The notes beneath the pieces are model-generated. The model searched no databases. It worked only from the letters and a program-made list of their open reading frames with translations, and was not told the origin of the DNA. A stretch of DNA of 9,175 bases, from contig JAITNU010000186.1 of the NCBI GenBank assembly GCA_031290325.1, forward strand, positions 1-9,175. Reading direction: 5' to 3'. This DNA is from Treponema sp. (GTDB taxonomy: Bacteria; Spirochaetota; Spirochaetia; Treponematales; Breznakiellaceae). Numbering within the stretch: the first letter of the stretch is position 1; every line of letters begins with the position of its first letter. Positions 1 through 5,974 of this stretch are shown here, one piece after another. The translations under genes were made by a program, and so were the position numbers.

Positions 1-2
1 TC

Positions 3-263
3 ACCAGGGATTTTAAGGCGTTCCAAAGGACCCTCAGAGCTGTTGGCGTGGGAGGGGGCGGACAGGAGATCCCCGAAGCGGTCTACGAAGCCCTCTATGA
101 GGGGGCGGTTCAATTCCCCTGGGAAGCGGACTCAAAGCTCTTGATCCTCATAGGTGATGCCCCGCCCCACCCTGAGCAGCAGGGAGAAATCTCCAAAGAA
201 ATGGTAGATCAAGCCGTAGCGGAGCGAGGTATCAAGGTCTACGCGATACTCCTGCCTCAGTGA
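3..263 (+). CDS. von Willebrand factor A domain protein, C-terminal part (5' end outside window)
   Basis: The reading frame is open from the first bases of the window to the TGA at 261-263, so this is the C-terminal 86 residues of a longer protein. A GTG at 48 is in frame but is probably internal, because the residues before it (DFKAFQRTLRAVGV) read like the preceding part of the domain. The visible part matches the end of a VWA (Rossmann-like) fold: a GGGG turn with PEAVYEAL, a hydrophobic strand with the LLILIGDAPPHP motif, a helix rich in Lys, Glu and Ala, and a last strand GIKVYAILLPQ at the C-terminus. The GGG..PEAVYEAL and GDAPPHP combination is typical of bacterial VWA proteins thought to bind ligands through a MIDAS metal site. 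The MIDAS DxSxS motif itself would lie upstream. No membrane segment is visible. Function and partner are unknown. The next gene follows after 88 bp. Confidence 0.8.
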   Translation, partial: TRDFKAFQRTLRAVGVGGGGQEIPEAVYEALYEGAVQFPWEADSKLLILIGDAPPHPEQQGEISKEMVDQAVAERGIKVYAILLPQ

Positions 264-351
264 GCGCATTGCCCCATACAAAAAATTCTCTTTGTAATCC
301 TGGTTCTTCTGCTTATTTTGGATTATATTTGAAATTATAAGGATAGGTATT

Positions 352-903
352 ATGGAAACAGCGGCATTTTTGAATGATTCCGGCATTGCATTAACCGAAG
401 CGAATAGACCCTATGAGGCCATACCCCTCTTCCGTAAGGCCCTGATCATGGAGCCGGGAAATCCCCTGTTATGGATGAATCTGGGGATTGCCCAGCAGCG
501 GACAGGGGCTTATGAAGAGGCCATCAACAGTTTTCATCGGGCAATTGGTATCGAAGACAATCTTTCTGATGCCTGGCTTTCCATGGGTTTAATCTATTAT
601 GAGCTTGAACAATTTGACATGTCGGAATCCTGTTACCAGGAGGCGCTGGAACGGGATAGGGGTGCTCCAAAAATCTGGAATAATCTGGGGGTCCTCTACT
701 TTACCGAGGGTAGTTACGAAGAGGCCCGGCACTGTTTTGAGGAGGCCATCAGTTTATCTCCCCTCTACTATGATGCACTGTATAACCTCCGGGATACCTG
801 CCGGGAACTGGAGGATTACCGGGCGGCAGCGGAATTCCAGCGGATCCTTTCGAAGCTGTCCTATCGCCTGGGGTATCAAATCCATCCGGGGAATACCCGG
901 TAA
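352..903 (+). CDS. TPR-repeat protein, 183 aa
   Basis: A soluble protein made almost entirely of tetratricopeptide repeats. Five 34-residue units can be followed at about residues 3-36, 38-71, 72-105, 106-139 and 140-173. Each shows the W/L-x2-L-G-x2-Y and A-x3-F-x2-A-L pattern, for example LWMNLGIAQQRTGAYEEA and IWNNLGVLYFTEGSYEEA. There is no signal peptide or membrane segment, so it is probably a cytoplasmic protein-binding scaffold. Its partner cannot be told from the sequence. The ATG at 352 is supported by an AAGGA ribosome site at 339-343, 8 bases upstream. The leader before it is AT-rich and no convincing promoter was found. It is the first gene of a co-directional run that continues, after a 41-bp gap, into the YmdB-like gene. 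Confidence 0.85.
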   Translation: METAAFLNDSGIALTEANRPYEAIPLFRKALIMEPGNPLLWMNLGIAQQRTGAYEEAINSFHRAIGIEDNLSDAWLSMGLIYYELEQFDMSESCYQEALERDRGAPKIWNNLGVLYFTEGSYEEARHCFEEAISLSPLYYDALYNLRDTCRELEDYRAAAEFQRILSKLSYRLGYQIHPGNTR

Positions 904-944
904 GGATACTATTCGTTCATGGGTATATAGGACATGATGGTGTA

Positions 945-1796
945 ATGAAGATTCTTTATATCGCGGAAATAGTTGGAAAAGCCGGGGTTTATGCCCTCAA
1001 GAAGGGCCTTGGGGACCTTAAACGGCAGAAACCTTTTGATTTTGTCATTGCCTGCGCTGATGGCGCCACCAGCGGGAACGGGCTGGGCAGGAACCATGCG
1101 GCGTATATCCACAAGCTCGGGGTTCAGGTGCTGACCACTGGGGAATGTTGCTTTTATAAGAAGGACCTGGTAGAAAACCTGGGAAAGGTCCCCTTTGTGC
1201 TGAGACCTGAAAACCTCAACCCCGAAGCCCCGGGGGCAGGTTCCCGGATTTTCAAGGCCGGAGGGGATCGTAAAGTCGCGGTGGCAGTGCTCTTGGGTCA
1301 AAGTGGTTTTGGGAGGCTCCACGGCAACAACCCCTTTTCGTTGCTCCCGGTATTACTGGAACGGCTTCACCAGCAAACCCCCTATGTGGTCATTGACTTC
1401 CATGCCCAGGCAACTGCGGATAAGCGTACCCTCTTTGCCGCCGCAGATGGCCGCTGTTCCGCGGTGATCGGTTCTCATGGCCGGGTCCAAACCGCCGATG
1501 AGTCGGTATTACCTGGAGGTACTGCCGTCATTACCGATGCAGGCCGTACCGGCAGTGTTGATTCGGTGGGCGGCAATGACCGGAACTCCCGGATTCAGGA
1601 GTATCTGACCGGTATTCCTGAATGGACAAAAGACGCCTGGGCCAGACCTGAATTGCAGGGGGTTCTTATTGACATAAACAGTGCGGGAAAGGCCCTGTCT
1701 ATCGAACGGATCCGGCATCCTGTGCCAGATGCCCCGGTTCCGGACCGGGTACCTGAGAAAGACGCGGCTCCCACGGAGGAAGAGGATGACCGGTAA
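945..1796 (+). CDS. YmdB/TIGR00282-family metallophosphoesterase homologue with altered metal site
   Basis: A 283-residue homologue of the YmdB family. Bacillus YmdB is a dinuclear-metal phosphodiesterase acting on cyclic nucleotides, about 265 residues long. Family landmarks present are the N-terminal strand MKILYIAEIVG, a GNGL turn (residues 44-47), VLRPEN (85-90), TPYVVIDFHAQAT (145-157), GSHGRVQTAD (176-185), GTAVITDAGRTG (192-203) and the terminal strand ending ALSIERI. From recalled family sequences, the usual metal ligands or nearby residues are changed: Asp8 to Glu, Glu39-Asn40 to Asp-Gly, Asn67-His68 to Glu-Cys, and the last His of the HxH pair to Arg180. His153 and His178 remain. 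It may bind metal differently or have become non-catalytic. Residues 258-283 are a Pro- and acid-rich tail. The ATG at 945 overlaps a preceding TAA by one base and has only a poor ribosome site. The 3' end overlaps the next gene by 11 bp. Confidence 0.85.
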   Translation: MKILYIAEIVGKAGVYALKKGLGDLKRQKPFDFVIACADGATSGNGLGRNHAAYIHKLGVQVLTTGECCFYKKDLVENLGKVPFVLRPENLNPEAPGAGSRIFKAGGDRKVAVAVLLGQSGFGRLHGNNPFSLLPVLLERLHQQTPYVVIDFHAQATADKRTLFAAADGRCSAVIGSHGRVQTADESVLPGGTAVITDAGRTGSVDSVGGNDRNSRIQEYLTGIPEWTKDAWARPELQGVLIDINSAGKALSIERIRHPVPDAPVPDRVPEKDAAPTEEEDDR

Positions 1797-2124
1797 ACTG
1801 CGCATCATTGACCGTATAGACCGGGAAGCAGGCTGTTTCGGCTGTATCAATCAGGAATGTAAGGCTGCCCATCTGAGCGGGGGAAACGAAGAGGGGGGAG
1901 CGAAACCAGCGCTGCTGCAAGAGGCCCTCATCGCCCTGCTTCCCCCCATCCTGGGCTTTATCGGGGGCTTTATGGGCATGGGTATCATCTCCCCCGGTTC
2001 CGGGGATCCCTCCCGTGCGGCAAGCGGGGTTGTTGCCCTCTTTGCCGCAGCCTTCATCACCTATTGGGTTCACCCCCTAGGATTAACATCAGATTCCCTT
2101 CATAATAAACGAGACTCTTCCTAA
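1786..2124 (+). CDS. Small membrane protein with CxxCx4C motif, RseC-like
   Basis: A 112-residue protein starting at ATG 1786, chosen because GGAGGA lies at 1775-1780, 5 bases upstream. A longer in-frame start at 1681 would lie deep inside the previous gene and give atypical sequence. The N-terminal part holds a Cys cluster, CFGCINQEC (residues 17-25). Two hydrophobic stretches follow, at about 47-68 (ALIALLPPILGFIGGFMG) and 78-97 (GVVALFAAAFITYWV), and fit two inner-membrane helices. A short N-terminal Cys motif followed by a two-helix hairpin is the plan of RseC/MucC proteins, which take part in reducing SoxR together with Rnf-type electron-transfer complexes. RseC proteins are usually about 150 residues, and here the stretch between the cysteines and the first helix is short. 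The family call is an inference from this layout; a metal- or Fe-S-binding membrane protein of another family is possible. It overlaps the YmdB-like gene by 11 bp, so translation is probably coupled. Confidence 0.55.
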   Translation: MTGKLRIIDRIDREAGCFGCINQECKAAHLSGGNEEGGAKPALLQEALIALLPPILGFIGGFMGMGIISPGSGDPSRAASGVVALFAAAFITYWVHPLGLTSDSLHNKRDSS

Positions 2125-2131
2125 AAGAAGC

Positions 2132-2136
2132 GAGGT
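2132..2136 (+). promoter_or_regulatory. Ribosome binding site of prs
   Basis: GAGGT lies 4 bases before the ATG at 2141 and 7 bases before a second in-frame ATG at 2144. The second spacing is the more usual one, so the true N-terminus may be MNEFIV rather than MMNEFIV. Confidence 0.5.
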
Positions 2137-2140
2137 AATC

Positions 2141-3247
2141 ATGATGAATGAATTTATCGTTACGGCCACCCGGTCCATGCGGGATTATACGTCCCGGGTT
2201 GTGGGTCATCTGACCAAATTTGCCAGTTTTGCTCCTTTGGCGGATACTATCAATGGGGTGGAGATGCTCCAGACCGACCGTTTTGCAGATGGGGAAACAG
2301 AGGTGGTGGTGAATACCTCCGTCCGGGGGAAGGATGTGATCCTCTTTACCAGTTGTGCCCGGAATGAGGCCGGCATCGGTGTTAATGAGGCAAAAATCGA
2401 ATTATACCATGCTGTGGATGCCCTGAAGCGGTCCCAGGCGGAACGGATATTCGTGTTTGAGCCGTTTGTGTCCTGTTCCCGGTCAGACCGTACTGCCCGC
2501 CGCAGCTCCGTGGGGCTTTGGGTTCATTTTAAGATCCTCACCAGCCTGGGTACCAAACATATTGTAACCTATCAGCTCCATTCGGATAAATCCAAATCCA
2601 TGCTAGACCCTGCCAACTGTGCCATTGACGACGTCCCCGCCATGACTATCCTTGAAAAGTACCTGTGTGATATCTATATAAAGGATATCGAAGGACTGGA
2701 AAAAATCGTCCGTCCTCATTGGGCTTTCTGTGCGGTTGACGCAGGAGGTGAAAAGCTGGCCCGGGGCTTTGCCAATGGCTTTGGCTCTCCCCTGGTGGTG
2801 GCCCATAAACAGCGGGATTATTCCAAAGTCAATACCATTGAATCCATCAACATCCTTTCCGCCGAACCCATTGAAGGCAAGGTACTCTGGATAGTAGACG
2901 ACATGGTGGATACTGCCGGTTCGGTGACCAGCCTTATCCAGGCTTTGGCGCCTTTTAAGCCTGCGGAAGTCAACATCATCGCGGTTCATGCCATATTCTC
3001 ACCCCCCGCTGCGGAGCGCCTGAACAAGCTGTCCGAGGAAGGGCTGTTACACCGTATTATCGTAACCGATACGGTGTACTGTCCCCATTCAATACCGGAA
3101 AAAGTGCTCAACCTTGAAGTGGTCTCCTCGACTGAATTATCCGCCAAAATTCTGAGGACCATTATTACCAATAACCCCATAGGAAAGCTCCTGCGGGTAT
3201 TCGACGCGGAGACCTATCTAAAGTCTCCGAATCTATTCAACCAATAA
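2141..3247 (+). CDS. prs: Ribose-phosphate pyrophosphokinase (PRPP synthase)
   Basis: Transfers pyrophosphate from ATP to ribose 5-phosphate to make PRPP, the precursor for purines, pyrimidines, NAD, histidine and tryptophan. It is cytoplasmic. The two-domain phosphoribosyltransferase fold is visible: FADGE at residues 48-52 (ATP-side FxDGE motif), RSDR at 114-117 in the place of the usual RQDR/RQDK, HSDKSKS at 147-153 in the place of the DLHAxQ segment, VDAGG at 199-203 (usually PDxGG), the flexible-loop HKQRDYSKV at 222-230, and the PRPP-binding loop VDDMVDTAGS at 252-261. At 368 residues it is longer than the common enzyme of about 315, with insertions in the middle and a C-terminal tail. 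This suggests a divergent subgroup whose allosteric control may differ. It begins 16 bp after the RseC-like gene and is the last gene of the plus-strand run. Confidence 0.93.
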   Translation: MMNEFIVTATRSMRDYTSRVVGHLTKFASFAPLADTINGVEMLQTDRFADGETEVVVNTSVRGKDVILFTSCARNEAGIGVNEAKIELYHAVDALKRSQAERIFVFEPFVSCSRSDRTARRSSVGLWVHFKILTSLGTKHIVTYQLHSDKSKSMLDPANCAIDDVPAMTILEKYLCDIYIKDIEGLEKIVRPHWAFCAVDAGGEKLARGFANGFGSPLVVAHKQRDYSKVNTIESINILSAEPIEGKVLWIVDDMVDTAGSVTSLIQALAPFKPAEVNIIAVHAIFSPPAAERLNKLSEEGLLHRIIVTDTVYCPHSIPEKVLNLEVVSSTELSAKILRTIITNNPIGKLLRVFDAETYLKSPNLFNQ

Positions 3248-3254
3248 TGATGCG

Positions 3255-3701
3255 TTAGTTAGGCGAAGAATCCAGCACGATGGTTACCGGACCGTCGTTG
3301 GTGTAAGTAACTTCCATGTGGGCTTGAAAGACGCCACTTTCACATTCAAGCCCCTGTTCCCGGATCTTATCCATGAAATACTCATAATGGGCTTTAGCAA
3401 GCCCTGGTTCCGCAGCAGCACCGTAATAAGGGCGCCTTCCCTTCCGCGTATCTGCCAACAAGGTGAACTGGGACACCGCCAGGACCTTACCGCCTGTATC
3501 TTTTACCGAACGGTTCATCTTGCCTTCATCATCTTCGAATATTCTGAGATTACCGATCTTTTCCGCCAGGTAGGCGGCATTAGCTTCAGTATCACCCTGT
3601 GCAACCCCCAGGTACACCAAAAGCCCGGCGAGAATTTCCCCCCATACCTTCCCATCTACCGAAACCGAAGCGTTCCGTACCCGCTGAACCACTGCTTTCA
3701 T
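3255..3701 (-). CDS. dtd: D-aminoacyl-tRNA deacylase
   Basis: Hydrolyses D-aminoacyl-tRNAs (D-Tyr and others) and mischarged Gly-tRNA(Ala), keeping D-amino acids out of translation. It is a cytoplasmic homodimer. The 148-residue length is typical for Dtd. Both signature motifs are intact: SQFTLLAD (residues 77-84), carrying the active-site Ser-Gln-Phe-Thr, and NDGPVT (135-140), the Gly-Pro motif that excludes L-amino acids and is inserted across the dimer interface. The start MKAVVQRV and the NLRIFEDDEGKMN segment are also typical. The ATG at 3701 overlaps the stop codon of the upstream TPR gene as ATGA (3698-3701). A GGAG ribosome site lies at 3709-3712, 7 bases upstream, so the two genes are probably translationally coupled. 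Its stop faces that of prs, 7 bp away. Confidence 0.96.
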   Translation of the reverse strand: MKAVVQRVRNASVSVDGKVWGEILAGLLVYLGVAQGDTEANAAYLAEKIGNLRIFEDDEGKMNRSVKDTGGKVLAVSQFTLLADTRKGRRPYYGAAAEPGLAKAHYEYFMDKIREQGLECESGVFQAHMEVTYTNDGPVTIVLDSSPN

Positions 3702-4834
3702 TTCTCAGCTCCCATGAGCAACCCCGCCTGATGCAGGGCCACCCCTTCAAGTCGTATATCCTGGCCCTTTTCCGTGGCTACCGGCACAATCCTGGCCAGC
3801 ACTTCCAAAGGCTGTTCAGGATTCACCGGCACGGAAAAGTTAAATACCACCAGTACAATACCTTCCAAGGTACTGCGCGTATCATAGCCAACCAAAAAGT
3901 TAAAGGACGTGGTATTCTGCAGGGCCTCAAGGTTTGTGGCCATTCCCCGCCATATCACATGACAATCCCGGTACAGGACCGGTTCCTTGATGACCTCCGA
4001 GTAGGTAAACCGGTCCTGCTTGGAAAGGGTATCAAACCCAGGAACCTCCATGTAGGAGAGGAGGAGCCGGGCCTTGTTTTTAATGGCCTCTGAAGCGTTT
4101 GATTCAAGGATACGGTTAAGGGAAAGCTTGGCCGCTTCATCCCGGTATCCGATAAACAGGGTCCGGGCCGTGGCATAGGCATCCAAAACCTGGCTGCTGG
4201 TCAGGACATACCGGTAACTGCCCCCCACTTCCACAGGCTTATCCCGTTCATCCCAGGCAAGCTCACTGGAGCTGAGGCCCTCCCGTGCAGGACGTTCTTT
4301 AAAAGGCGAAGGAAGCACCTTGACTTTGACCAGGACCCCGGCGCCCAGGGTACTGGCTATCAGAAGACAGGCAATAGGAACCAGGAAACTCCCCAGGGTC
4401 AAAGGCGCCTGCGGACAAGGGGGGAAGATCCGGGAAAGGCGCCTCGAATCGATCCACGCGGAAAAGTTTTCGACCCCTGCGTATTTACGGATTATTTTAA
4501 GCGCCCTTTTTGCCGTTTTGTTATGCTTATCCTGATCCTGAACCTCAAGATAAAACTCCACTGCCCGATCCGTATCTCCCCGCCGAAGGTACAGGACCGC
4601 TAATCCGAGCAATACCGAGGGATCCCGCATTTTTATATCCCGGGCCAGTTTAAAATAGGTAAAAGCCACTGAAAAGGCGCCAGTATACAGATAACAAATC
4701 CCCAACAGATAGTAATAGGTAAACATACCATGGTACCGGTTTACTTCAGGTTCAAGAATCTTTATGGCGCGATTATAATATTTCCGCTGGATCAAACGGG
4801 TTGCTTTGGTTAAAATAGGGTCGAGGTTCATCAC
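3698..4834 (-). CDS. Membrane-anchored TPR protein with extracytoplasmic C-terminal domain, 378 aa
   Basis: The first 105 or so residues form about three TPR-like units (roughly 2-35, 37-70 and 72-103), with YYYLLGICYLYTGAFSVA and VLLGLAVLYLRRGDTDRA as the clearest. One hydrophobic segment at about 147-171 (LGSFLVPIACLLIASTLGAGVL), preceded by basic residues, should be a single transmembrane helix. The N-terminal TPRs would then be cytoplasmic and the C-terminal 200 residues outside the inner membrane. The last part (about 286-372) alternates short hydrophobic strands and turns (CHVIWRGMATNLE, FNFLVGYD, GIVLVVFNF, LEVLARIVPV, IRLEGVAL), a pattern compatible with a small beta-barrel such as an OB-fold. 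That is an inference. The start may be GTG 4834 or the adjoining ATG 4831; neither has a clear ribosome site. Located between rpe (59 bp upstream) and dtd (4-bp overlap downstream). Function unknown. Confidence 0.8.
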   Translation of the reverse strand: MMNLDPILTKATRLIQRKYYNRAIKILEPEVNRYHGMFTYYYLLGICYLYTGAFSVAFTYFKLARDIKMRDPSVLLGLAVLYLRRGDTDRAVEFYLEVQDQDKHNKTAKRALKIIRKYAGVENFSAWIDSRRLSRIFPPCPQAPLTLGSFLVPIACLLIASTLGAGVLVKVKVLPSPFKERPAREGLSSSELAWDERDKPVEVGGSYRYVLTSSQVLDAYATARTLFIGYRDEAAKLSLNRILESNASEAIKNKARLLLSYMEVPGFDTLSKQDRFTYSEVIKEPVLYRDCHVIWRGMATNLEALQNTTSFNFLVGYDTRSTLEGIVLVVFNFSVPVNPEQPLEVLARIVPVATEKGQDIRLEGVALHQAGLLMGAEK

Positions 4835-4838
4835 TTAT

Positions 4839-4867
4839 ACTGTACCGCAAATCACCCCTTCCTTCAA
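4839..4867 (-). promoter_or_regulatory. Possible promoter just before the TPR/dtd genes
   Basis: On the minus strand TTGAAG (4867-4862) and TACAGT (4844-4839) are separated by exactly 17 bases, each matching 4 of 6 consensus positions. Transcription would start near 4832, at the GTG/ATG start itself, giving a leaderless message. This would explain the lack of a ribosome site, but both boxes are weak and the gene could equally be read from rpe. Confidence 0.3.
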
Positions 4868-4893
4868 TGTTTTTTCTATCTTTGTGTCCAACT

Positions 4894-5547
4894 TTAAATT
4901 CCTTTTAAATGCCCCACCAGCCGGGCCTTATCCTGAGCCTTAAAGAAGGAGGACCCGGTGATTAACACATCCGCCCCTGCTTCCCGGACCATGGCGGCAG
5001 TGGACTCATTGACACCACCATCCACGGAAATCAAGAAATGAAGCCCCTGTTTTTCCCGCAGCCTTACCAGGGTTTTTATCTTTTCAAGGCACCGGGGAAT
5101 CAGTTCCTGGCCGCCGAATCCCGGATTCACGGTCATTACCAGGACCAGATCCGCCACAGCAAGCAGTTCTTCTATATAAGAGACCGGTGTGGAGGGCACC
5201 ATACTGATACCGGCCTTTTTCCCCAACCCATGAATAGCCCCCAGGAGCCTATGGGAATGGACCGCCGCTTCCACATGGAAGGTAATGGCATCCGCACCGG
5301 CCTTGGCAAATGCCTCGATCAGATTTTCAGGCCCTTCCACCATGAGGTGCACATCAAAAACCGCAGAACTTTGATGCCGGAGATCCGCCACCAATTTCGG
5401 GCCGAAGGTCAGATTAGGCACAAAATGTCCATCCATCACATCCAGATGAACCCATTCCGCACCGGCAGCTTCAATTTCCATAAGCGCAGAGGCAAAGCTG
5501 GAAAAATCCGCCGAAAGGACCGATGGGGCGACAATAGGATTTTTCAT
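4894..5547 (-). CDS. rpe: Ribulose-phosphate 3-epimerase
   Basis: Interconverts D-ribulose 5-phosphate and D-xylulose 5-phosphate in the non-oxidative pentose phosphate pathway. It is a cytoplasmic TIM-barrel metalloenzyme. The 217-residue length is typical. Key features are intact: APSVLSADF (residues 7-15), the VHLDVMDGHFVPN strand with metal ligands His34 and Asp36 (33-45), DVHLMV with His67 (65-70), VMTVNPGFGGQ (137-147), and VDGGV with catalytic Asp176 (175-179), followed by a phosphate-binding GADVLITGSSFF. The segment ISMVPSTP (114-121) has Pro where most family members have Asn in a LNPATP motif, a mild change. The ATG at 5547 starts the conserved N-terminus directly but has no clear ribosome site. 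Upstream lie the antitoxin and toxin remnant; downstream, 59 bp away, the membrane TPR protein. Confidence 0.96.
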   Translation of the reverse strand: MKNPIVAPSVLSADFSSFASALMEIEAAGAEWVHLDVMDGHFVPNLTFGPKLVADLRHQSSAVFDVHLMVEGPENLIEAFAKAGADAITFHVEAAVHSHRLLGAIHGLGKKAGISMVPSTPVSYIEELLAVADLVLVMTVNPGFGGQELIPRCLEKIKTLVRLREKQGLHFLISVDGGVNESTAAMVREAGADVLITGSSFFKAQDKARLVGHLKGI

Positions 5548-5594
5548 AATTCTGAACTATTTATCGGATGTTTTTATCCTGGACTTTACGATTT

Positions 5595-5623
5595 TTTATA
5601 CTTCGGATCATCAACGGTTGTAA
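5595..5623 (-). promoter_or_regulatory. Possible rpe promoter
   Basis: On the minus strand TATAAA (5600-5595, 5 of 6 matches to a -10 box) lies 17 bases after TTACAA (5623-5618, 3 of 6 matches to a -35 box). Transcription would begin about 40 bases before rpe. The proposed -35 lies inside the toxin remnant. Confidence is limited by the poor -35. Confidence 0.3.
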
Positions 5624-5664
5624 TGGTACTTGCAGGAAGCAATCGTAACCGTGTCGTCGCTGAC
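5611..5664 (-). pseudogene. C-terminal remnant of a YoeB/Txe-type toxin
   Basis: Immediately after the antitoxin stop codon the minus strand reads V-S-D-D-T-V-T-I-A-S-C-K-Y-H-Y-N-R-stop, with the TGA at 5613-5611. This closely resembles the end of YoeB-family mRNA interferases, which finish with a pattern like VTDDSLLIAACRYHY and contain the catalytic C-terminal His-Tyr. YoeB toxins are about 84 residues and cut mRNA on the ribosome. Only about 17 residues remain here, with no start codon. Reading the same frame upstream into the antitoxin gives R-I-C-F-R before the match, similar in pattern to YoeB R-L-V-Y, so the junction may lie a few codons earlier, near 5679. The simplest reading is that an internal deletion removed the first four-fifths of the toxin and left the antitoxin whole. 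Confidence 0.75.
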
Positions 5665-5665
5665 T

Positions 5666-5917
5666 CTAAAACATATCCTCGAAAGGAACGGAAACGAGTT
5701 GTTCCCCCCTTTCAATATCCGCTACCACCTTCAAAAGATGTTCCCGGTTTGCGGGAGACGCGAGAAGATAGTCGGTTTCATCTGCTTCGTTGGAGGGGGA
5801 CGAAACAGGCGCTTCTCGTACAAGGATCTCAATGTCCTTGTTGGGATAGCCCTGTTGAAGCGCGAGGACAAAGTTGGGCGTAAGTTCGCCCGTGTTGAGC
5901 CGGAAGGTACTTACCAT
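5666..5917 (-). CDS. Orphan antitoxin of the type that partners YoeB/Txe toxins
   Basis: An 83-residue protein starting at ATG 5917. An in-frame extension to 5974 would add a hydrophobic, Phe/Tyr-rich stretch unlike the family and is not used. The sequence fits small antitoxins found beside YoeB-like toxins: MVSTFRLNTGEL at the N-terminus (a short strand then helix, expected to give DNA binding and dimerisation), KDIEILVRE (27-35), the characteristic DETDYLLASPANREHLLKVV (46-65), and a C-terminal ERGEQLVSVPFEDMF that would wrap the toxin. It would normally neutralise the toxin and repress its own operon. The toxin gene that should follow is reduced to a short C-terminal remnant, so it can have no cognate partner here. 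Ribosome site is weak (TATTGGCT before the ATG). rpe lies downstream on the same strand. Confidence 0.75.
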   Translation of the reverse strand: MVSTFRLNTGELTPNFVLALQQGYPNKDIEILVREAPVSSPSNEADETDYLLASPANREHLLKVVADIERGEQLVSVPFEDMF

Positions 5918-5974
5918 AGCCAATAAATACCATATATACAGAAAAAAAACAAGGGGATATATATGCGTAAACAA

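Noticed and set aside
277..296. TACAAA/TTTGTA hairpin after the VWA gene as a terminator
   Set aside because: Only six A/T-rich base pairs and no T-run after it; too weak to call.
909..1322. 137-aa minus-strand open frame
   Set aside because: Antisense to the well-supported YmdB-like gene; no recognisable protein features.
1681..1785. Longer N-terminus for the RseC-like protein
   Set aside because: It would lie wholly inside the YmdB-like gene, and the ATG at 1786 has a good ribosome site.
5038..5883. 281-aa plus-strand open frame
   Set aside because: It lies opposite rpe and the antitoxin, both firmly supported, and its translation is His/Arg/Phe-rich with no domain character.
5918..5974. 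19-residue hydrophobic extension of the antitoxin as a signal peptide
   Set aside because: Antitoxins are cytoplasmic, the family start matches MVSTFRLNTGEL at 5917, and the extension is AT-rich leader sequence.
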